Shown piece after piece: positions 1 to 5,257 of a DNA stretch of 8,924 nucleotides. This DNA comes from Verrucomicrobiota bacterium. Its GTDB lineage: Bacteria > Verrucomicrobiota > Verrucomicrobiia > Limisphaerales > J093. Both the position numbers and the translations under genes were made by a program. Positions within the stretch are counted from its first letter, which is position 1, and each line of letters opens with the position of its first letter. The stretch spans positions 1 through 8,924 of the forward strand of contig JARYMD010000170.1 in the NCBI GenBank assembly GCA_029907285.1. Direction: 5' to 3'. Under the pieces are notes generated by a model. It saw only the letters and a program-made list of their open reading frames with translations. It was not told the origin of the DNA and searched no databases.

Positions 1-850
1 ACCGCAATGTAACAGCAAGCCGCTCTTTTTCATCCGCCAACGCTGCCTCGATCTTGCTCCGCTGCTGAATTTCATCTTGCAGTTCACGCGTGCGCTCTGC
101 AACACGCCTTTCAAGCTCGCTCTGGGACTTCACCAGCGCTGCTTCGCGGCTTTGGATTTTGGCAACCACTTCGCCGAAACCCTCCGCCAACCGCGCAAGC
201 TCGTCTTCTCCATTAGCGGCCGCACCGGGCCCGCCCGAACCGTCGCTCACAGAAACAAGCCGCGATGTCTGCCACAATGCCTTGATCGGCTCCGAAATGG
301 TTCTGCGCAGTTCGCTGCTCACCCAAACGGCAATTGCAATCGAAAAGGTGAACACTCCAAGCACACCAAGCCCGGAGAAGACCAACCTCCAATAGGCCGG
401 CCGGACTTGGGCCTGCAGGCAGATCACTCCCATCCGCTGCTTCCCCGCCACCATCACAGGCCGATAAAGATAAACAGTGCCGCCGTCGAAATGGAGCTCC
501 CGGCCCAGACCCGGGATGGCGCCGGTTTGCGCCGAGCCGCCAGCCAGCGAGCCAATCAACCCGCCTTCAGCGACATACCCGTTCATTCCAGAAGTCTGTG
601 GGTTTGACTTCAACGCTGCGAGGATGTTTGTGGCCGTCGTGTTGTCCCCGGACTCAAGCGCTGCGCTTAAGAAACCTGCAACAAACTCCAGCTTCATCCG
701 GGCCTCGCGCCTGGCCTGGTCGCGGATATCAATCCATTTGCCGACCAAAAACGCAACGGCAGCCACAATGAGCCCCGCCGCACAGGCGAAAGTCACCAGC
801 AAAAACAGCTTTCTCTCGATCGATTTCCTCCGCAACAGGCGCGTCATCAT
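1..850 (-). CDS. Membrane sensor protein (probable histidine kinase), N-terminal part
   Basis: Reading the minus strand from ATG at 850 gives 283 codons open to the left edge, so the catalytic end is not visible. Residues 1-14 are basic. About 15-38 form a hydrophobic membrane segment, 39-153 a periplasmic sensing region, and 154-178 a second membrane segment. The first segment plus the stretch around residues 40-100 (EFVAGFLSAALESGD, then NILAALKSNPQ) resembles the CHASE8 sensor domain. A HAMP linker follows at about 179-232 (SEPIKALW, later DELARLAEGFGEVV), with a Gly/Ser-rich middle. Next is a heptad-like coiled coil at 233-275 (VAERTRELQDEIQQR) and then ERLAVTLR, the usual entry to a PAS domain. 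This order is typical of hybrid or PAS histidine kinases, but a diguanylate cyclase is possible. Start choice: GGAG lies 10 nt upstream of the first ATG, a second ATG follows directly, and an in-frame stop lies at 890-892. Its stimulus and output are unknown. Confidence 0.85.
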   Translation of the reverse strand, partial: MMTRLLRRKSIERKLFLLVTFACAAGLIVAAVAFLVGKWIDIRDQARREARMKLEFVAGFLSAALESGDNTTATNILAALKSNPQTSGMNGYVAEGGLIGSLAGGSAQTGAIPGLGRELHFDGGTVYLYRPVMVAGKQRMGVICLQAQVRPAYWRLVFSGLGVLGVFTFSIAIAVWVSSELRRTISEPIKALWQTSRLVSVSDGSGGPGAAANGEDELARLAEGFGEVVAKIQSREAALVKSQSELERRVAERTRELQDEIQQRSKIEAALADEKERLAVTLR

Positions 851-1448
851 TTCGCAGAAGCTCCAATAAACCGCGGCAGCGTTATGCTCTCAACTGTTGG
901 AACAAGAATCCCAAATCTGTCTCTTGTTTTCAAGCACAAATCTTAACTGGCAGGTCGGCGCACTCTTGTAACAAACACCACCGCAGGTGCATGCCAATTC
1001 ACTTCCTGGCGGTTTGTTCCAAGCCCACAGCCGCGGCGATCGCCCGTGTGTACAATTAGCAAACACTGTTATCAGTGGGCAGCATGCCGCGTGCCAGCCT
1101 CCAGTATGGGCATAAACCATATTACCTAGACATTGATAATCAACGTATTACAGGTTAATTCTGGAAATCACCAATGCCTCGCGTGACTGACTGCGCAGTA
1201 CATATGTGTAAACTATTCCGACATTCGACATCAGCTTAGACGGCCCTCAAGCTCGGTCCTCAGCTCGGAAATCTCACCGGGCTAAAGGAAAGGGTGAATC
1301 CGCGGGGGTGCCGGTGAGATTCCCGGGTTGGCACGCCGGCGACCCGGAAGACCCCCGAATGTCCGCGGCGCAGATATGTCAAATCGGAGGCGGTTAGCGG
1401 GAATTATGCTGGATTTGCGCCTGTGGAGAAGTCATTGTTAGTTTGCAC
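851..1448. other. Divergent intergenic region between sensor and secreted protein
   Basis: This gap of about 600 bases must carry the promoters of the leftward sensor gene and the rightward secreted-protein gene. I see no convincing protein gene in it. It holds hairpin repeat copy 1 and a few short palindromes (ttgat-a-atcaa at 1133-1143; a 7-bp inverted repeat aacaaga/tcttgtt at 901-907 and 922-928) that could be operators but are too short to call. No clear -35/-10 pair stands out. Confidence 0.6.
1264..1334. repeat. Hairpin repeat family, copy 1
   Basis: The left arm at 1264-1280 and right arm at 1311-1327 are inverted repeats matching at 15 of 17 positions; one mismatch would be a G-U wobble in RNA. 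The core is ggaaatctcaccgg against ccggtgagattccc. The loop is 30 bases. Arms, loop (20 of 30 ungapped positions) and the flank after the right arm (cgggttggcac against cgggttagcac) all match copy 3, so the repeated unit is about 70 bp rather than two chance arms. It lies about 115 bp before the secreted-protein start at 1449. No known repeat family was recognised. Confidence 0.85.
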
Positions 1449-3251
1449 ATGAAAATCAAGACAATCAACCGGCGTGTCAATTCCAGGACTTTGCGCAAGG
1501 CCATTAGACCTTCATTGCGTTCATTGGTTTCCGTTCTCGCCGGTGTTTTCCCGTTTCTGGGAATCATGACAGGAGAAGCAATTGCGCAGTCCGCACCAAA
1601 GGTCGTGTCAGTGTCACCATCCAACGGCAGCTCGGGCGTTTCGGTCAGCACAAAACTCGTGTTCACTTGCGATCAATTGATGGACGACGCTGTGCCGATC
1701 ATGCCCTCAATGCCTGGTTTCTTCACGGGCAACGTCGAGTTTGCACCCGATGTCGGCTTTGGCTTCGATGGCGAATGGGGGCTGACAAACGGACACTCAC
1801 AATAACCTTTTACGACAACCTTAATCCAAACACGACTTACACATGGAAGCTGAATCCAGCGGGCGCGATGATCCCGATTAGCAGCGCCACCGGCGTCGCG
1901 ATGCCAACCACAACCGGCAGTTTCACGACCGGCAGCGGCGGCGGCGGGACGGCGCCAAAGCTCGTGTCGTCTTCACCGGCAGACCTCGCTTTCAATGTGC
2001 CACGGAATGTGAACGTCGTTTTCATTTTCGATCAGCCAATAAAAAAAACTCCCAATCCCGGCCTCGCAATCGAGTGGCAAGGGACAGACCTTGACCCGGG
2101 GAGATTCAGTTACACTTGGAGCGCCGACGGGACAACGCTGACGTGTGACTACGACGGAGATTTGCCCGGCGGGACTTGGATAGCCTGGCGGCTCAACCCC
2201 GAATCAGCCTCGGTCTTGCTTGAAAGCAAGGAAGGCGAACCGCTCCCGGTAGATGAATACGAAGGCGTGTTTCTCACTGCGCAGAGCGGCGGCGAGTGCG
2301 ACCCCGACGGCGTGCCCGATACATGGGGAACCTACGGTGTCCAGAAAACCGCTCTTTACGAACAGACTTCAGCTGCTGACCCAACGCCCGAGAAAGAGCA
2401 ACCGTTTCTGTTTTCTGCGATAGTCTATGGACCAGCCATGGGACCTACAGTCATCAGAGGCTCGGTCAAGCTTCCGTCGGGTTCGGTCAAACCTCTCACA
2501 AACGAGTTCGCAAACCTTTGGGCTTACACGGACCACAATACCGATGAGGCGGCATTTGACTCAGCCTACCCCGCCGGGAACTACACCTTGAATTTTGTTC
2601 TAACAAACCAACCTGGCGTTGTGATCATGATGAACATGCCCGCCAGCAAACCTCCGGTGCCGAAGATTCTCAACTATGACGAAGCCCGGGCTGTCAATGC
2701 GTCGCAGGACTTCACCTTGCGATGGAACCAGTTCACCGGCGCTGGTGCCGATGATTCGATATCACTGATTGTGAGTGCAACCAACGGCGCGGTTGTGTTC
2801 AGAGCGCCTGACTTGTGTGTGCCACGCCCGCTCCCGGTAACCGCAACGTCCATCGTCATCCCCGCAAACACATTCAAATCAAACGCCACTTACTCGGCAG
2901 GCCTGACCTTTCACCGCACCGGATTCAGTTCAACAAACGCAGTTCCGGACATGGCGGGTTCAAGCGGCGTCGGTATATCAACCAGATTCACCATCAAGAC
3001 CGGCACAGGCAGCTCAGCCGCGCGGGCAAGATTCACGCAAAGCCGACTCTTGCCAAACGGGAACCCCGAATTTGACCATCACAGCCTCGCCCCAAACACA
3101 ATACACGATCGAACGTTCTAAAACGATCGGCCAATCCGCCGCGTGGACTGCCGTCGGCATCGTCAACACAGACAGCACCGGAAAAGGCGTGTTTGAAGAC
3201 ACTCAGGCCGGCAAAGCGCTGCCGCTTTTCTATCGCGCTGTCGCTTACTGA
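1449..3251 (+). CDS. Secreted Ig-like (Big_5-type) protein, reading frame interrupted twice
   Basis: The reading frame breaks near 1777-1781 and 3071-3073. Joined across both, it encodes about 600 residues. Residues 1-46 are a signal peptide: a long basic n-region, a hydrophobic core, and probable cleavage after AIA. Two bacterial Ig-like domains follow, about 49-155 and 168-275, separated by a Gly-rich linker (TGSGGGGTAP). They align as internal repeats: PKVVSVSPSNGSSGVSVS with PKLVSSSPADLAFNVPRN, and ADKRTLTITF with ADGTTLTCDY. Residues 280-525 form a beta-rich region I cannot name. The C-terminal 75 residues (LPNGNP, LTITASPQTQYTIERS, FYRAVAY) resemble a module I associate with secreted Verrucomicrobiota proteins. 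It is probably exported; no catalytic residues are visible. ATG 1449 is preferred because the signal peptide begins there; TTG at 1443 is an alternative, and GGAG at 1425-1428 is better spaced for it. A literal reading would give false products at 1443-1805 and 1667-3121. It may be a pseudogene or carry sequence errors. Confidence 0.8.
1777..1781 (+). other. Frameshift site 1 (one base missing in a G run)
   Basis: The signal-peptide frame reads GEW at the run of five G and then stops at 1803-1805. The frame one base back continues as ADKRTLTITFYDNLNPNTTY, which matches the same position in the second Ig-like domain (ADGTTLTCDY). A sixth G would join the two frames as EWGADKRTLT. The position is therefore fixed to within a few codons by the internal repeat. 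A homopolymer slip in sequencing and a real mutation are both possible. Confidence 0.75.
3071..3073 (+). other. Frameshift site 2 (one extra base, T run)
   Basis: The middle frame reads LPNGNPEF and then turns into low-quality sequence ending at 3119-3121. Dropping one T gives LPNGNPELTITASPQTQYTIERS and continues to a TGA at 3249-3251, ending FYRAVAY. This returns to the original signal-peptide frame, so the two indels cancel in length. The exact base could be anywhere from about 3063 to 3073. Confidence 0.7.
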
Positions 3252-3505
3252 CATAACTGTCCGGCCCGCCACAAACGAAAGCCCCGGCCAGCCGGTGCTT
3301 GGCGCGGTCCCGCCTCACGCCGAGCATCCGGTGGCAGTTGTGATGCGCGAGGGAGTCAGTTTCTCCGCATCTGCTTCCCTGGCCGCAAGGAAGACCTTCA
3401 CCACCGTGGGGCCTCTGGGGGTGAGTCGGCATGGATGACGCAAGTTCGCCTTTAACGTCGAGGGGTGATGCGTGCCGGGCGGTTCTCGGATTTGAGTTTA
3501 AACTG
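3252..3505. other. Convergent intergenic spacer, no gene seen
   Basis: This G+C-rich spacer lies between the stop of the secreted-protein gene and the terminator hairpin of gap. Open frames occur on both strands, but they lack start signals and family resemblance and overlap each other, so I treat them as chance. No repeat copy or RNA gene was recognised. Confidence 0.5.
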
Positions 3506-3544
3506 AAACAGCTTGCCGGACCACCCGGGCCCGGCAAGCTGTTT
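3506..3544 (-). terminator. Terminator hairpin downstream of gap
   Basis: Two perfect 14-base arms (aaacagcttgccgg at 3506-3519, ccggcaagctgttt at 3531-3544) enclose an 11-base loop, starting 22 bases after the gap stop codon. On the minus strand the stem is followed by a broken T-rich stretch (arm ending gttt, then cagttt). The stem is strong but the U-tract is weak. Because the preceding plus-strand gene converges on it, it may stop transcripts from both sides. Confidence 0.75.
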
Positions 3545-3566
3545 GCGTGAAAAGAAAGAATCCGGG

Positions 3567-4652
3567 TTAGATTCCCTTGCTGATCATGTGCTTGAGCAGG
3601 TCGCCCACCCGGCAGCTATAACCCCACTCGTTGTCGTACCAGCTCACCAGTTTGAAGAAGCGCTTGTTCAACTCGATGCCGCTGCCCTTGTCGTAAATCG
3701 ACGATGCGGAGCAGTGCATGAAATCAGTGCTGACAACTTCATCTTCGGTGTAATCGAGAATCCCCTTCAGGTAAGTCTCGCTTGCGCGCTTCATTGCGGC
3801 GCTGATTTCGGCGTAGCTGGTTTCTTTGACTGTGCGAACCGTAAGGTCCACGACTGACACGTTCGGGGTCGGCACGCGGAACGCCATGCCGGTGAGCTTG
3901 CCCTTGACCTCTGGCAGAACCAACCCGACAGCTTTGGCTGCGCCGGTCGTGGAAGGAATCAGGTTGATGGCTGCGGACCGCCCGCCTTTCCAATCCTTCC
4001 TGCTCGGGCCATCGACGGTCTTCTGCGTTGCGGTGTACGAATGCACAGTGGTCATGAGCCCTTCTTCGACGCCGAACCCTTCGCGGAGCAGCACGTACAC
4101 AAGCGGCGCGAGACAGTTGGTGGTGCAGGATGCGTTCGACACGATCTGATGTTTCGTCGGGTCGTACTTGTCATGGTTGACGCCCATGACAACCGTCAGG
4201 CAATCGCCCTTTGCAGGCGCTGTGATGATGACGCGCTTTGCGCCGGCCGCGAGGTGGCCCTTGGCTTTCTCAACATCCGTGAAAAGGCCCGTCGCCTCGA
4301 TAACAACCTCAACCCCGAGCGCTTTCCACGGCAAATCCGACGGGCTTTTGGCGCTCACCACCTGCATTTCGCGCCCGTTCACAACCAGAATGTCCGGAGC
4401 CGCGTCCTCGGCTTTCTGGCCGGCTGCGACGGCTTTTGCCCGGGCTTGGTCGGAGACCTTGCTGTCCACTGTCCCATTGAAACGCCCATGCACGGAATCG
4501 TATTTCAGCAGGTAACCCAGATTGTCCGCAGGCACGATATCGCCCACGGCGACAACTTCGATGTCCCGCCCGACCATTCCCTGTTCGATCATGGCGCGAA
4601 AGACCAGCCGGCCAATCCGCCCGAATCCATTGATTGCAACTTTTACTGCCAT
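3567..4652 (-). CDS. gap: Glyceraldehyde-3-phosphate dehydrogenase, phosphorylating (NAD-type)
   Basis: This complete 361-residue enzyme catalyses oxidation and phosphorylation of glyceraldehyde 3-phosphate to 1,3-bisphosphoglycerate, the central step of glycolysis and, reversed, gluconeogenesis, in the cytoplasm. The Rossmann NAD-binding motif INGFGRIGR is at residues 7-15. Asp38 lies at the end of the second strand, where an acidic residue favours NAD over NADP. The active site SNASCTTNCLAP puts the nucleophile at Cys176, with its partner His204 in TTVHSYTATQ. The C-terminal signature WYDNEWGYS is present. Most bacterial homologues are about 330-340 residues; the extra length is mainly an Ala/Lys-rich insertion at about 62-88, before ILVVNG. 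That insertion and wording such as SDLPWKALGVE recall the longer GapC or trypanosomatid-like branch. Start: ATG 4652 begins the conserved MAVKVAINGFG; only a weak purine-rich stretch (agagaaa) precedes it. The gene stands alone, divergent from ubiD, with a strong hairpin after its stop. Confidence 0.97.
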   Translation of the reverse strand: MAVKVAINGFGRIGRLVFRAMIEQGMVGRDIEVVAVGDIVPADNLGYLLKYDSVHGRFNGTVDSKVSDQARAKAVAAGQKAEDAAPDILVVNGREMQVVSAKSPSDLPWKALGVEVVIEATGLFTDVEKAKGHLAAGAKRVIITAPAKGDCLTVVMGVNHDKYDPTKHQIVSNASCTTNCLAPLVYVLLREGFGVEEGLMTTVHSYTATQKTVDGPSRKDWKGGRSAAINLIPSTTGAAKAVGLVLPEVKGKLTGMAFRVPTPNVSVVDLTVRTVKETSYAEISAAMKRASETYLKGILDYTEDEVVSTDFMHCSASSIYDKGSGIELNKRFFKLVSWYDNEWGYSCRVGDLLKHMISKGI

Positions 4653-4751
4653 AAATGTTTCTCTGTTTTCTGTTATTACAACCGTGTCTATGTTGACTCG
4701 AATGAGCCGATCATCCTACCCACAAACGGGCGCTCGTCAACGACATTTAGG

Positions 4752-4814
4752 CCGGAAATCTCACCTGAATTACACCCCGGGCGCGCCTTGGCTGCCGCCA
4801 GGTGAGATTTCCGG
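4752..4814. repeat. Hairpin repeat family, copy 2
   Basis: The arms ccggaaatctcacctg (4752-4767) and caggtgagatttccgg (4799-4814) are perfect 16-base inverted repeats with a 31-base loop. The arm sequence is that of copies 1 and 3 except for a T-for-G change matched by a complementary A-for-C change in the other arm. The loop is G+C-rich and not clearly alike in either orientation, though its reverse complement is the slightly better fit to copy 3. The copy lies about 100 bp before the gap start, on its 5' side. Confidence 0.88.
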
Positions 4815-4901
4815 ATTCAGCATGTTTTCTCACTGCCGGGCCCGTTTATTATCCTTGCCCGGATGCTGGTGCCAAGCTAAAGGTTTGCCCAACAACATGC
4901 A

Positions 4902-5028
4902 CCCAGCTTAGCCCGCATATTTCCCAGCCCGGCGTGGCTGAAGGTCCGGGGTGGCGAGAGTCGGGGCGTTGCCCATTGGGCGACTTTGGTTCAGGCTACG
5001 CCGGGCTGGGAAATATGCGGGCTCTGGG
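4902..5028. repeat. Large palindrome with 26-bp perfect arms
   Basis: Bases 4910-4935 and 4998-5023 are exact reverse complements over 26 positions (arm begins agcccgcatatttccc). Outside a 3-base bulge (ctt, 4907-4909) pairing resumes for five bases, cccag (4902-4906) with ctggg (5024-5028). Inside, it continues imperfectly (ggctgaa against ttcaggct). The 62-base centre holds its own small hairpin, gttgccc-att-gggcgac, flanked by agtcg/cgact. The shape fits a short non-autonomous element with terminal inverted repeats or a long DNA/RNA hairpin. No target-site duplication is evident, and the arms are unrelated to the 63-72 bp hairpin family. Confidence 0.9.
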
Positions 5029-5162
5029 AAACCCGCGCCAAACCTAACAAGTAGTGATATGTTCTACAGTGTGTCAGTTGTCGCGTTGCCGAAATCGGCT
5101 CCGACGGGGAGCACGGTGTGCGGTCTGGAAAGTGAGATTCTCTCGTCTGGGCGCGGGTTTCC
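5027..5162. repeat. 13-bp inverted repeat spanning 110 bases
   Basis: ggaaacccgcgcc at 5027-5039 and ggcgcgggtttcc at 5150-5162 are perfect reverse complements. The first arm abuts the end of the large palindrome, and the second ends four bases before hairpin copy 3, so the elements sit edge to edge. It could be the ends of another small element or a remnant of a repeat present in both orientations. Its length makes chance unlikely, but no function can be assigned. Confidence 0.6.
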
Positions 5163-5166
5163 TTGG

Positions 5167-5238
5167 CCCGGAAATCTCACCGGGTTGGAGGCATGGGTAC
5201 ATCTGAGGGGTTGGCCGGTGAGATTTCCGGGTTAGCAC
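5167..5238. repeat. Hairpin repeat family, copy 3
   Basis: The arms cccggaaatctcaccgg (5167-5183) and ccggtgagatttccggg (5215-5231) are perfect 17-base inverted repeats with a 31-base loop. It is the best-preserved copy. Loop and right flank (to 5238) match copy 1. The right arm ends 26 bases before the ubiD ATG. If ubiD transcription begins upstream of it, the hairpin lies in the leader; otherwise it lies in the promoter. Confidence 0.9.
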
Positions 5239-5257
5239 TTGTCCATACGCTTTCAAA

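Larger units (their letters stand above)
4653..5257. other. Divergent gap/ubiD intergenic region rich in inverted repeats
   Basis: The 605 bases between the divergent starts of gap and ubiD contain no believable gene. From left to right they hold a probable gap promoter area (4653-4750, with no clear consensus boxes), hairpin copy 2, a spacer with a short ccgggc/gcccgg inverted pair (4836-4841, 4857-4862), a large palindrome, a 13-bp long-range inverted repeat, and hairpin copy 3 just before ubiD. Each is listed separately. Open frames here read through the palindromes and are artefacts. Confidence 0.7.

Noticed and set aside
77..869. Plus-strand open frames opposite the sensor gene
   Set aside because: They are shadows of the minus-strand gene; the minus frame gives membrane segments, HAMP and coiled coil, the plus frames give Arg/Pro/Ser-rich noise.
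901..934. Short palindromes (aacaaga/tcttgtt and cttg-tttt-caag) as an operator
   Set aside because: Arms of 4-7 bases in a 600-base spacer are expected by chance, and no recurring motif supports a regulator site.
890..1120. 76-residue minus-strand open frame with eight cysteines, about 40 bases upstream of the sensor gene
   Set aside because: Cysteines are irregularly spaced, no family resemblance or convincing ribosome site, and amino-acid make-up (many Trp, Cys, Pro) looks like untranslated G+C-rich DNA.
1443..1445. TTG as the start of the secreted-protein gene
   Set aside because: It adds only two residues before ATG 1449, whose following sequence already forms a complete signal peptide; it remains possible because the upstream GGAG is better spaced for it.
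3163..3537. Open frames on both strands in the convergent spacer
   Set aside because: They overlap the end of the secreted-protein gene and the terminator hairpin and show no family features.
4041..4805. 254-residue plus-strand open frame antisense to gap
   Set aside because: It mirrors the conserved GAPDH codons and runs into hairpin copy 2; no domain is recognisable.
5127..5144. Possible fourth, half copy of the hairpin (gtgagattctc)
   Set aside because: Only about eight bases match an arm and no partner arm lies at the right distance.
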